From Bacillus sp. M6-12 (lineage in GTDB: Bacteria; Bacillota; Bacilli; Bacillales; DSM-1321), in NCBI RefSeq assembly GCF_002860285.1, contig NZ_PGVF01000021.1:1-64000 (forward strand): a stretch of DNA of 64,000 nucleotides, read 5' to 3'. A program made the position numbers and the translations under genes. This document shows positions 26,613 through 34,544 of the stretch, one piece after another (positions within the stretch are counted from its first letter, which is position 1; every line of letters begins with the position of its first letter). The notes beneath the pieces were generated by a model. The model was not told the DNA's origin. It did no database searches and worked only from the letters and a program-made list of their open reading frames with translations.

Positions 26613-27629
26613 TTAACATCCACAAGAATTTCTAATGACCATTTCTGGATCTAAATAAATGATTTCTCTTGCCTCAGTGCTAATACCTGAAATCGTATTT
26701 GTTATATTATTAGCAGCATGTATTCCTAACTCATAAGCAGGTTGCCTGATACCCGATAACGGTGGATTAACAACATCAGCCCATTCAGGATCATCATATC
26801 CATAAATCGCAATATTCTCTGGGATTGTTAAACCCTTTTCTTTTATATATTTATAAGCTCCTAAAGACATAGAATTATTAGAAATAAATATGGCTTCAGT
26901 ACTTAGATCGGACTCAAGTATTTCTTTTGTCCGTTCGTAACCGCTTTCAATATCAAATTTACCTTCGAATACCATCTCTTTTTTGAATGCAATACCGTAA
27001 TCTTCAAGCGCTCTTTGATAGCCAATAAACCTGTCCCTTCCAGTACTAAATTGCAAAGGACCAGTTATAATGGCAATTTTCCTATAACCATGTTTAATTA
27101 AATGCTCTGTCGCCTGGTATGCACCTTTTATGTTATTGGTCATAACCATGTTTGAAGGAAAATGATCAGGACACCGATTTAAAAAAACAAGTGGAACCTT
27201 TGCTTTTAGTAAATCGTTATAATGATCTCCTGTTCCCGCAGATGATGAAATGATTAAACCATCTATCCTTTTACCCATTAACACATCAAGATACTCTTTC
27301 TCTTTTGTAATATCAGAATCGGTGCTACATAAGAGAACATTATATCCTTTTTCTGACAATGTATTTTCAATTCCTTTTACTACATTAGAAATAAAGCTAT
27401 TGGCAATATCTGAAATTAGTATTCCTATTAATTTAGATTGTTTCACTCTGAGACTTTTAGCAATTTCATTGGGTCTATAGTTAAGCGCTTCCATTGCATT
27501 GAAAACTTGTTTCTTTACATTCTCACTTACAAATTTAGTATTATTTATGACATTTGATACGGTTGCAGTTGATACATTTGCTAAGTGTGCAACTTCTTTC
27601 AATGTTGGGTTTTTCAATTTATTCACCAT
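26613..27629 (-). CDS. LacI-family repressor of the TRAP-ribokinase operon
   Basis: A 338-residue LacI/GalR regulator. The N-terminal helix-turn-helix and hinge read LKEVAHLANVSTATVSNVIN and VFNAMEALNYRPNEIAKSLR. The sugar-binding part includes LIGILISDIANSFISNVVKG and AIYGYDDPEWADVVNPPLSG. It is divergent in role but co-oriented with the operon, immediately upstream of rpiB. The three matching palindromes nearby suggest that it controls both the operon and its own gene. The effector is not known; ribose or its phosphate is a guess. Confidence 0.9.
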   Translation of the reverse strand: MVNKLKNPTLKEVAHLANVSTATVSNVINNTKFVSENVKKQVFNAMEALNYRPNEIAKSLRVKQSKLIGILISDIANSFISNVVKGIENTLSEKGYNVLLCSTDSDITKEKEYLDVLMGKRIDGLIISSSAGTGDHYNDLLKAKVPLVFLNRCPDHFPSNMVMTNNIKGAYQATEHLIKHGYRKIAIITGPLQFSTGRDRFIGYQRALEDYGIAFKKEMVFEGKFDIESGYERTKEILESDLSTEAIFISNNSMSLGAYKYIKEKGLTIPENIAIYGYDDPEWADVVNPPLSGIRQPAYELGIHAANNITNTISGISTEAREIIYLDPEMVIRNSCGC

Positions 27630-27632
27630 CTT

Positions 27633-27646
27633 GTTAATCGATTAAC
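27633..27646 (-). promoter_or_regulatory. LacI-type operator upstream of the repressor gene
   Basis: GTTAATCGATTAAC is a perfect 14-base palindrome, identical in core to the operators at 26555 and 26589, ending four bases before the repressor start codon. It fits autoregulation. Confidence 0.78.
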
Positions 27647-28014
27647 TGAATTGTATTATTATTTATATGCACTGTCAATGAATATTTAGAATATTTATTT
27701 TTTTAGTTTAACCTAAGGGTAGTAATTAGTGAAATATTCATCAGCTGACTTTTCAAATAAAGGAAAAATACTATTTTCCTACATACTTTTTACGAAATTC
27801 CTTTTGAGAATCTCCTCATGTTTTTTGAAAAAATCGGCTGAAATACGCCATTTGCGAAAAACCACTATTGAGGTAATTTCCAACTTCGTTTAGTTTTTCT
27901 ATGCAACAATGGTGCAAAATATAAGTGTAACAAGATTAATCGAAGAGTGACAGGCACCACCATAATTAGTGAACAATACTAAATTTATGTCTCAAAAGTG
28001 TATTAAATAAAAAA
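27647..28014. other. Gene-free region right of the repressor gene
   Basis: About 370 AT-rich bases without an open frame of note. I see no repeat, tRNA or clear regulatory structure in it. Confidence 0.5.
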
Positions 28015-28047
28015 ACAGAAGAAGAAATTTTTTCAGCTCTTCTTCTG
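28015..28047 (-). terminator. Terminator after the histidine phosphatase gene
   Basis: On the minus strand ACAGAAGAAGA pairs with TCTTCTTCTGT and is followed by TTTTTTATTT. Confidence 0.85.
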
Positions 28048-28152
28048 TCCTTATGATGTTTTACATAATAGATTTTTCTCATCTTATAGCTAAAATAAAA
28101 TTTCGCAGTTACTTATAATAAGGTTCACCTTTTCTTTTAAAGCAACTATCTT

Positions 28153-28698
28153 TTATTTCCCTAAAGAACCTAAATCTGATAGAGATAATTGACTAACAAC
28201 TCGATAACCATTTCCTATCCCTCTAGGTTTTAAAATAACTGTCCCCATATCAGGTATTTGACCTAATCCAATTCCTTCTGGGAAACTCTGAGCAACAATT
28301 ATCTGATTTCTTCCCTTTTCAGGTATAGTTTCTAACACTGACTGAAGATTATTCAAGATTCTTATTCTATCTCGAATAGGTAAATTCCCACTCAAACTAT
28401 ATACCTCAACCCAGAAGGGTTCAACTTGAACATTACAACTCCCGAATGCTAACTGTGCCGTTTCAATTGTCCTACAAAAAGGACTTGCAGCAATAGGGTA
28501 TCTAATCGGAATTCTTAAGTATCGGAGAATATCTCCATAGAAAATAGCCTGCCTACGTCCCTTTTCAGAAAGATTTCTTTGGGTTAAACAGTTTTGAAAA
28601 TCCAAATTAGGTAAATCTCTTCCTACAGTCGCTTGCCCATGCCTTACATAGAATATATATCCCCCTCTTCTAAGGGAATCAAGTAAGGATCTATTCAA
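28153..28698 (-). CDS. Histidine phosphatase family protein, catalytic His replaced
   Basis: A 181-residue member of the histidine phosphatase (phosphoglycerate mutase-like) superfamily. The nucleophile motif YVRHGQATVG is near residue 17, and ASPFCRTIETAQLAFG holds the second conserved Arg. The region that normally ends in a catalytic His reads IIVAQSFPEGIGLG, with Gln where relatives have His (CAG against CAC/CAT, a single-base change). The start is TTG behind AAGGAGAAG. Substrate unknown. It may be inactive, use another acid-base group, or be a sequencing artefact. It stands alone between terminators. Confidence 0.75.
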   Translation of the reverse strand: MNRSLLDSLRRGGYIFYVRHGQATVGRDLPNLDFQNCLTQRNLSEKGRRQAIFYGDILRYLRIPIRYPIAASPFCRTIETAQLAFGSCNVQVEPFWVEVYSLSGNLPIRDRIRILNNLQSVLETIPEKGRNQIIVAQSFPEGIGLGQIPDMGTVILKPRGIGNGYRVVSQLSLSDLGSLGK

Positions 28699-28775
28699 GG
28701 AATCTTCTCCTTCCTTATAAACCTCTTATATCACTGTTAATGTATGTTACACACATGTTTTTTGACCAATAAAAA

Positions 28776-28812
28776 AACAAACGGGAATAATTGAGACCTT
28801 TTCCCGTTTGTT
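28776..28812 (-). terminator. Strong hairpin terminator with no intact gene upstream
   Basis: On the minus strand AACAAACGGGAA pairs perfectly with TTCCCGTTTGTT, followed by TTTTTATTGG. No complete minus-strand gene lies immediately upstream (28813-29240), so it may belong to a lost gene or end readthrough from rlmH. Confidence 0.8.
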
Positions 28813-28903
28813 ATAAATAGAGGTTTCGTATAAATTGATTATATGAGTGTCATTAGTGTTCCACCTATAAGCCGGAATTAAGGAAAATAGGAAAGTATTA
28901 ATC

Positions 28904-29176
28904 ATGGGCTAGGATTATCGCTCCTCCCCAGTACTAGTAGTTAGGGCTGGCGATACTGGTCTTAAGAATGGACGATATCCAAGAGTCGATTATATGATTT
29001 TGTCTTACGCAACATTTTCATATGTTCGAACAGCCAACTAACCCTTTTGATATAAAAAGGGTTATGGATATAATGCCATTGATGAAAATAAGATTACGAT
29101 AGAAAAGCCGGAAGTTCTCACTTTTTCAACAACAATTAGAGCAGGATTTTATATTTCCTACTCTAATCAATTTTAA
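28904..29176 (+). pseudogene. Possible decayed open reading frame
   Basis: One plus-strand frame reads like a protein (RSSPVLVVRAGDTGLKNGRY, later GYNAIDENKITIEKPEVLTF) but contains three in-frame stops, at about 28910, 29040 and 29049, before the end at 29174-29176. I do not recognise it. It could be a gene remnant or chance. The rest of 28813-29240 has nothing that I can name. Confidence 0.25.
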
Positions 29177-29244
29177 AGATATATTGTATTTGAATTGATC
29201 TAGCCACCCTCTATCAAGTACAACTTCAACTTTCTGCTTTACCA

Positions 29245-29724
29245 CTATTTGTGATACGGTTCACCCCGATTGATCCTATACGCCCGGTAAACCTGCTCGA
29301 CCAATATGAGCCTCATCAACTGGTGAGGAAAGGTCATTTTTGAAAACGACAGCTTTTCATCAGCCCGCTTCATAACATCCTTGCTCAATCCGAGTGATCC
29401 TCCAATGACAAATGCCACCTTGCTTTTTCCGTACGTTGCAAGCTTGTCCATTCCTTCTGCCAGCTCCTCGGAGGTTTTTAGCTTGCCTTCGATCGCGAGT
29501 GCGATGACATGCGCATCCTGGCTAATTTTGCCCAGGATCCGCTCGCCTTCTTTATCTTTAATCTGCTCCATTTCCACTTCGCTCAAGGTTTCAGGTGCTT
29601 TTTCATCTGCTACTTCAATAACCTCCACTTTTGCGTAAGCAGAGAGCCGTTTTAGGTATTCGTCTATCCCCTGTTTTAGGTATTTTTCTTTTAGCTTGCC
29701 AACCGTAACGATCGTGATATTCAC
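29245..29724 (-). CDS. rlmH: 23S rRNA pseudouridine(1915) N3-methyltransferase RlmH
   Basis: A 159-residue SPOUT-class methyltransferase. [20 protein letters not shown] opens it, and the trefoil-knot SAM site is [20 protein letters not shown], then [20 protein letters not shown] and [14 protein letters not shown]. It methylates pseudouridine 1915 in helix 69 of 23S rRNA on assembled 70S ribosomes. The full-length, well-conserved form suggests an active enzyme. A DnaA-box cluster lies just upstream of its start. Confidence 0.96.
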   Translation of the reverse strand: MNITIVTVGKLKEKYLKQGIDEYLKRLSAYAKVEVIEVADEKAPETLSEVEMEQIKDKEGERILGKISQDAHVIALAIEGKLKTSEELAEGMDKLATYGKSKVAFVIGGSLGLSKDVMKRADEKLSFSKMTFPHQLMRLILVEQVYRAYRINRGEPYHK

Positions 29725-29760
29725 AACTTATCCTCACTTTACAAACAGATTACAAACAAG

Positions 29761-30079
29761 TTATCAACAGTACTTATCCACATATCCACATTTTCTATCC
29801 ACATATAGTATGGGAATATTAGTTCCCTACAATATATGTCGCCGTGTTTCGACAATATTCACAGGTTGTTGATAACTGCTTTTCCTCTGTAATTTCAGTT
29901 AAAACCGGAGCAACCTCATGCTCGTCCACCACTACATCCAACGCTAATTCGACGTGTTCTTTGCAGCAATAAATCATTTAATCATTCCTCCTTATTTTCG
30001 CCAAAATACAACATTTTTCTACGGGTATTTTATTTATCCACAGTTTCTGTATTTTTCGGTAATTTTACTCTTATCCACA
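29761..30079 (+). other. DnaA-box cluster around the rlmH upstream region
   Basis: Perfect TTATCCACA boxes are at 29774-29782, 30034-30042 and 30071-30079. Near matches are TTATCAACA (29761), ATATCCACA (29782), CTATCCACA (29795), ATATTCACA (29855) and, on the other strand, TGTTGATAA (29867). This density is far above chance. In Bacillus subtilis, from memory, origin-proximal DnaA-box clusters titrate DnaA, and one lies at yydA (rlmH). Confidence 0.75.
29819..29977 (-). CDS. Small CxxH/CxxC protein (TIGR04129-like)
   Basis: A 52-residue protein too short for most gene callers: it begins MIYCCKEHVELALDVVVDEH, continues EVAPVLTEITEEKQL, and ends STTCEYCRNTATYIVGN. Two metal-binding-like pairs (CCKEH near the start, CEYC near the end) suggest a zinc-ribbon-type fold. 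Its ATG follows AAGGAGG at good spacing. A protein of this pattern is commonly found next to rlmH in Bacillaceae. Function unknown. The coding sequence lies within the DnaA-box cluster. Confidence 0.75.
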   Translation of the reverse strand: MIYCCKEHVELALDVVVDEHEVAPVLTEITEEKQLSTTCEYCRNTATYIVGN

Positions 30080-30142
30080 TTAAATCACATATCAAAAGCA
30101 GTCCGTCAACATTCCTTAATTTTACCCTTTCTCCAAAAATAA

Positions 30143-30183
30143 AACAGCAGAAAAAGTGACATCTTATCACCTTTCCTGCTGTT
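30143..30183 (-). terminator. Terminator of the WalRK-HtrA operon
   Basis: On the minus strand AACAGCAGGAAA and GTGA arms pair with TCAC and TTTCTGCTGTT (mismatch within), followed by TTATTTTTG, about 10 bases after the htrA stop. Confidence 0.8.
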
Positions 30184-30193
30184 ATGAATTGAA

Positions 30194-31393
30194 TTAGAAT
30201 GTTTCACCGGCCAAAGTCATTGTTACCTCATTGACTTTTCCGCCGCGGTAATATTTAATCTTTAGCTTATCGCCGATGTCTTTCCTGTTATATAAATGTC
30301 TGCGCAGCCCTACGATATCTTTTATTTTTTCCCCATCCATTTCAACGATAACATCAAATTCCTTCAGTCCGGCTTTATCAGCTGGTGAATTTCTTCTTAC
30401 CGAAGTAATGGCAACTCCTGAAATCACTTTAGATGGCAGCTTCAAAGTATTCCGCTGATGGTATTGCGAAATTTCTTCAACAGAGGCGAGTTCCACACCC
30501 ATATATGGACGTTTTACTTCTCCGTACTTCTCAAGATCCTCAATAATCGGTATAGCGGTATCAATTGGAATGGATAATCCGATTCCCTCTACCGCATTCT
30601 GGGCAATCTTCATTGAATTAATTCCGATTACCTGACCTTTAAGGTTTACTAAGGCACCGCCGCTGTTTCCTGGATTTATCGCCGCATCCGTTTGGATAAC
30701 CTCGGCATTCCAGTCAACCATGCCATCCTCATCAATATCAATTTCAATTGTACGCTCCAATCCTGAAATAATACCCTGGGTCACAGATCCAGAAAATTGA
30801 AGTCCCAGTGGATTACCGATAGCAATCACAGGTTCACCTGGCTTTAACGCCGCTGATTTGCCAAATTCAGCAATCGTGCCGACTTCTTTGGCATCCACTT
30901 CAATTACAGCCAGATCGGTCCATACATCACTGCCTTTTAATGTAGCAGGAAGCTTCTTTCCATTAGAGAGCGTAACCTCCAGCTCATTGGCTCCCTCGAC
31001 CACGTGATGATTGGTGGCAATATAAGCCTTTCCATTAGCCTTTTTATACAGCACACCTGATCCAGTTCCGGCTTCTCCGGCGCCCTGCTGCCAGAAATTA
31101 CCCTGCTGGATATTGGTAATGCCTACAACCGCATCACCTGCTTTTTCTGCAGCCTCTGTGACAGCACTCGTAACATTCAGCTCCACATTCTGCTGCACAT
31201 TTTCTGAATTTCCATCTTGCTGTTCCTCAGTAATACCGCCCTTAAGCCCATTATTCCCAAAACCAAGCCTTGGGAAGGCAATCATGACAAGCAACGCTCC
31301 GATAATGACCCCTGTGAGAGCCGCAAGAAAGTACCCGCCTCTATTGCCTTTTTGATGCCTGTTAGTAGGATAATCCTGATCGTAATAGCCCAA
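30194..31393 (-). CDS. htrC: Membrane-anchored HtrA-type serine protease
   Basis: A 399-residue trypsin-like protease with a PDZ domain. A single N-terminal membrane helix (GYFLAALTGVIIGALLVMIA) is near residue 20. The catalytic triad is His in YIATNHHVVEGA, Asp in VWTDLAVIEVD, and Ser in PGNSGGALVN; the PDZ domain covers about residues 290-395. The start appears to be a TTG after GAGAGGA. It degrades or refolds damaged exported proteins. In Bacillus subtilis the equivalent (YycK/HtrC) is in the walRK operon, as here. The gap to walJ holds a terminator, so it may have its own promoter. Confidence 0.9.
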   Translation of the reverse strand: MGYYDQDYPTNRHQKGNRGGYFLAALTGVIIGALLVMIAFPRLGFGNNGLKGGITEEQQDGNSENVQQNVELNVTSAVTEAAEKAGDAVVGITNIQQGNFWQQGAGEAGTGSGVLYKKANGKAYIATNHHVVEGANELEVTLSNGKKLPATLKGSDVWTDLAVIEVDAKEVGTIAEFGKSAALKPGEPVIAIGNPLGLQFSGSVTQGIISGLERTIEIDIDEDGMVDWNAEVIQTDAAINPGNSGGALVNLKGQVIGINSMKIAQNAVEGIGLSIPIDTAIPIIEDLEKYGEVKRPYMGVELASVEEISQYHQRNTLKLPSKVISGVAITSVRRNSPADKAGLKEFDVIVEMDGEKIKDIVGLRRHLYNRKDIGDKLKIKYYRGGKVNEVTMTLAGETF

Positions 31394-31594
31394 GCCTATT
31401 CAATCCTCTCTCTCTAGAATAATTGCACTTCTTATTGTTTGTTCTCTACCCTAATTATACTCATGGCCTTCAAAATTTCTAAAAAAATGTCCTGAAAAAT
31501 TGGCGAGCCAGGCAGATGCTTTATCCTATCAGGATATCCCTTTTTTAATATGTATAACGCCAGCAATAGAAAAAGAAATTCAGAAATAAAAAAA

Positions 31595-31621
31595 GGAATG
31601 ATAGTCTCTAGACTTCATTCC
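31595..31621 (-). terminator. Terminator after walJ
   Basis: On the minus strand GGAATGA-AGTC-TAGA-GACT-A-TCATTCC folds into an extended hairpin, followed by TTTTTTTATT. It separates walJ from htrC. Confidence 0.82.
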
Positions 31622-31630
31622 CCTTCATTT

Positions 31631-32419
31631 TCATATTGAAACCAGCTGAGTTGGTGTTTTAGGGTCGGTATCATAAAGAGAAAATTGCTCTCCCACAATA
31701 ATACCCTTTGTTTCAAGAGTTTGGGTTACAGACATTTTCGCCAGATCCTTCATGTTGTTGTCGGCACTTAGATGGGCGAGATAAATTCGCTTCGTGTTGT
31801 CGCCTGCGACTTCACTCATAGCGATTGCGGCATCTTCATTTGAGACATGTCCTACATCACTGAGTATACGCCGCTTTACATTCCATGGATACCGTCCCAT
31901 TCTCAGCATCGATACATCATGGTTGCTTTCAAAAATGTAGGCATCTGCGTTCTTAATGATGCCTTTCATCCGGTCGCTGACATAGCCCGTATCCGTGATC
32001 TGTACCAGTTTTTTTCCATTATGGTGAAATACATAAAACATTGGTTCAGCTGCATCATGGGATACACCAAACGATTCGATATCCAGACTGCCAAAGGATT
32101 GGACCGTTTCCATTCCAAACGTGAACTTCTGCTCAAGGGGCACCTCGCCAATATTGTGCTCCATGGCTTTCCATGTTTTTTCATTCGCGTAAATCGGCAG
32201 CTTGTATTTCCGTGCAAGAACGCCCAATCCCTTGATATGGTCGCTGTGTTCATGTGTGACAAGGATGCCTGATAGCTTGGAAATATCACGGTTGATGCCT
32301 TTGAATAAGGCTTCCACTTGCTTTCCGCTTAAACCGGCATCCACAAGGATAGCCTGGTCTTCCGTTTCTACATAAAAGGCATTTCCCGTACTCCCGCTAG
32401 CGAGAACACTAAAATGCAT
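31631..32419 (-). CDS. walJ: Metallo-beta-lactamase-fold protein WalJ (YycJ)
   Basis: A metallo-beta-lactamase-fold hydrolase of 262 residues from the ATG at 32419. Metal motifs are [34 protein letters not shown] (HxHxDH), and [12 protein letters not shown]; later [13 protein letters not shown] and [10 protein letters not shown]. In Bacillus subtilis YycJ is a 5'-to-3' DNA exonuclease-like protein linked to the walRK operon. A GTG at 32428 overlaps yycI, but the ATG has TTGGAGTG in front and gives the usual [13 protein letters not shown] start. Confidence 0.9.
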   Translation of the reverse strand: MHFSVLASGSTGNAFYVETEDQAILVDAGLSGKQVEALFKGINRDISKLSGILVTHEHSDHIKGLGVLARKYKLPIYANEKTWKAMEHNIGEVPLEQKFTFGMETVQSFGSLDIESFGVSHDAAEPMFYVFHHNGKKLVQITDTGYVSDRMKGIIKNADAYIFESNHDVSMLRMGRYPWNVKRRILSDVGHVSNEDAAIAMSEVAGDNTKRIYLAHLSADNNMKDLAKMSVTQTLETKGIIVGEQFSLYDTDPKTPTQLVSI

Positions 32420-32424
32420 GTTTA

Positions 32425-33213
32425 TCACTCCAATTTTTTTTCTTCCGGACTCATTTCAATGATTTGGCCTTCAAATGCGTTAACAAACAGATTTTTTTTG
32501 CCATCTACAACAATGCGCCATGTAGGTGCAAGTACATGGGAGGCCGTTTGTACGTATGTGTAATAGCCAAGTTCCACATTAGTAATCTCGCTTTTTGCCC
32601 CAAGATCATCGTTTGTAAACAATATTTCAATCGCCTGCAGGGGAGGAAGGATTTCCTCGGGATCATTGAAGGTTTCTATGTCTTCCAGGTAGGTCTGTTC
32701 GTATGAATCTATTTCCCCGTTTTCATTTAAATGAAATCTTAATTCTCCGTTAGGATTGTTGTAGAACATTTTATCCTGGAATTCTTGATAATAAATGATC
32801 GTATTTTGTTCCTCATCAAATGACCAATATTTATATTCATCGCCAAATAAAACTGTATCACTTATAAACTTATTAAGCTGTTCACTCTTAAAGTCTTTCT
32901 CAACCTTATAAGGTTTCTCCAGGATTGAAATCAGTGTTGTCTCTCCTGCGATGGTTGCTCCCTGCCCTTTCATTTTTTGCACATCGCCTTTTGTAAATGC
33001 TTTGCTTTTAGCAGTCACATATTTTTCCTCTTTTATACCGTCAGGAAGCTTCCCATAAGTAATTTCATTTTCTTTCAGATCTTCTTCCAGGGTTGTCACA
33101 GGGATATATTCATATTTATTGGAGCTCCTTTTTTCCATATATTGAAACAATAGAAAAATATTCAGGACAAGAAATACAATAATAAAGATTGATTTTGTTT
33201 TGCTCCATTCCAT
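32425..33213 (-). CDS. yycI: WalK regulator YycI
   Basis: A 262-residue protein with one N-terminal membrane helix ([19 protein letters not shown]) and an extracellular domain. The YycI family part includes [11 protein letters not shown] at the end and [18 protein letters not shown]. In Bacillus subtilis YycI and YycH together restrain the WalK kinase at the membrane. It starts at the yycH stop with an overlapping TAATG and lies directly upstream of walJ. Confidence 0.9.
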   Translation of the reverse strand: MEWSKTKSIFIIVFLVLNIFLLFQYMEKRSSNKYEYIPVTTLEEDLKENEITYGKLPDGIKEEKYVTAKSKAFTKGDVQKMKGQGATIAGETTLISILEKPYKVEKDFKSEQLNKFISDTVLFGDEYKYWSFDEEQNTIIYYQEFQDKMFYNNPNGELRFHLNENGEIDSYEQTYLEDIETFNDPEEILPPLQAIEILFTNDDLGAKSEITNVELGYYTYVQTASHVLAPTWRIVVDGKKNLFVNAFEGQIIEMSPEEKKLE

Positions 33214-34544
33214 TATTCTTGACCTCCCATCCCTTTCTTCCCTGCAGATGTTTTAAAGGGAATGGGCCCCCAATTGCCGCCATAGCGGTAGTACCAGGCT
33301 GGCTCGAGCAGAATAAGCCTTGATTCCTTCGGGTCTATAGAAAGCTTATATCCGATCGCAATATCCTCAAATGCATCCATATCCAGGTTCATTTCATTCA
33401 GCCTTTCCATCGCCCATTTTGCGGAAGGCACTTCGGATACTGTTGATGTACCGGATGGCAGCGGTCTATCTATGGAGAAGAATGGCCTTGTATACCGATA
33501 AATTCGATCGCTGCCCCATACCTGTATAATTTGAGACATTCCCATTTCATTAAATACGGGATAACCCTGTATAAATAAACGGTATTCAACCCTTTGCTCT
33601 GCTTCGCTTAAGCCCGAAAACTTGAACTTATCATCCCAGCCAGCGTGGTCGTTAATGAAATCAATGCTCCTTTGAAGCAGCTCATCGGATTCCTGTGTGA
33701 CGGTATTACTTCTTGCTGGATTGACATAATCGATTATTAAATATTCATTATATACATTCATTAGGCTGGAGCCGTCTGTATACTGGTCTCCACGCGAAAC
33801 CCTTTCTTTTTTTACCCTGCTCGGATCATTAAACAAGGCATCTTTAAACTTATTTTTATCAAGGAGCTCCGGAATATATTGATAGCTGCTCAGCTTTATA
33901 TTTTCCTTAGGAAGAAAAACCGTCCTAAACGGAGTTACTTCATATGGCTCATACTCTGGGAACCGGTTGGCATTATTAAAAAAATGCTTCTGAAAGTTTA
34001 AAAGGTTTGATGAATTGACCTTACTTTCATAAATCCTCCGGGTTTCATAAGATATAAAGTAAAGACTGGACTGTTCGCCCTCAATCTTTTCTGCATTAAA
34101 GACAATACGGTCAAACTTTCCGTTAGGTACTTCTTTTCCCTCTAAGTCCAGCAAGTTTTTGTAAACCCGCATAGGGATGGGGTCCGGAAACTTTATTTCT
34201 GCATTCCCTTCCTTATGGACAAAAGCAGTAAAGCTTTTCTCACCAACTTTATGGGAGATATCCTGCAAGTCAACAAGCTTCCATTCAAAAAGCCCATTCA
34301 TGACACGATTGATTTCTTTTTCATCCAGCGAAACAAAATGTTTTTTCTCTTTATGGTAAAGAATTTGAGAAGGCTGAATGATATTTTTTATATCCTGTTT
34401 GGCCCTGATATTTATTTCCTGAATATATTCATTTTGTTCAGCTTGTTTTAAATCTGGCTGATATGTCCATATATTCCAGGTTAACAAGATGCTAGTCGTG
34501 ACTAGAACGGTCAGAATGATATTTTTTACCCCTTCAATTCTCAT
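33213..34544 (-). CDS. yycH: WalK regulator YycH
   Basis: A protein of 443 residues from the ATG at 34544, with an N-terminal membrane helix (NIILTVLVTTSILLTWNIWT) and a large extracellular domain (YycH family; central PFRTVFLPKENIKLSSYQYI, end FKTSAGKKGMGG). It works with YycI to control WalK activity. The first in-frame TTG at 34550 is less likely, because GAGGAT is eight bases before the ATG. The start overlaps the walK stop (ATGA). Confidence 0.9.
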   Translation of the reverse strand: MRIEGVKNIILTVLVTTSILLTWNIWTYQPDLKQAEQNEYIQEINIRAKQDIKNIIQPSQILYHKEKKHFVSLDEKEINRVMNGLFEWKLVDLQDISHKVGEKSFTAFVHKEGNAEIKFPDPIPMRVYKNLLDLEGKEVPNGKFDRIVFNAEKIEGEQSSLYFISYETRRIYESKVNSSNLLNFQKHFFNNANRFPEYEPYEVTPFRTVFLPKENIKLSSYQYIPELLDKNKFKDALFNDPSRVKKERVSRGDQYTDGSSLMNVYNEYLIIDYVNPARSNTVTQESDELLQRSIDFINDHAGWDDKFKFSGLSEAEQRVEYRLFIQGYPVFNEMGMSQIIQVWGSDRIYRYTRPFFSIDRPLPSGTSTVSEVPSAKWAMERLNEMNLDMDAFEDIAIGYKLSIDPKESRLILLEPAWYYRYGGNWGPIPFKTSAGKKGMGGQE

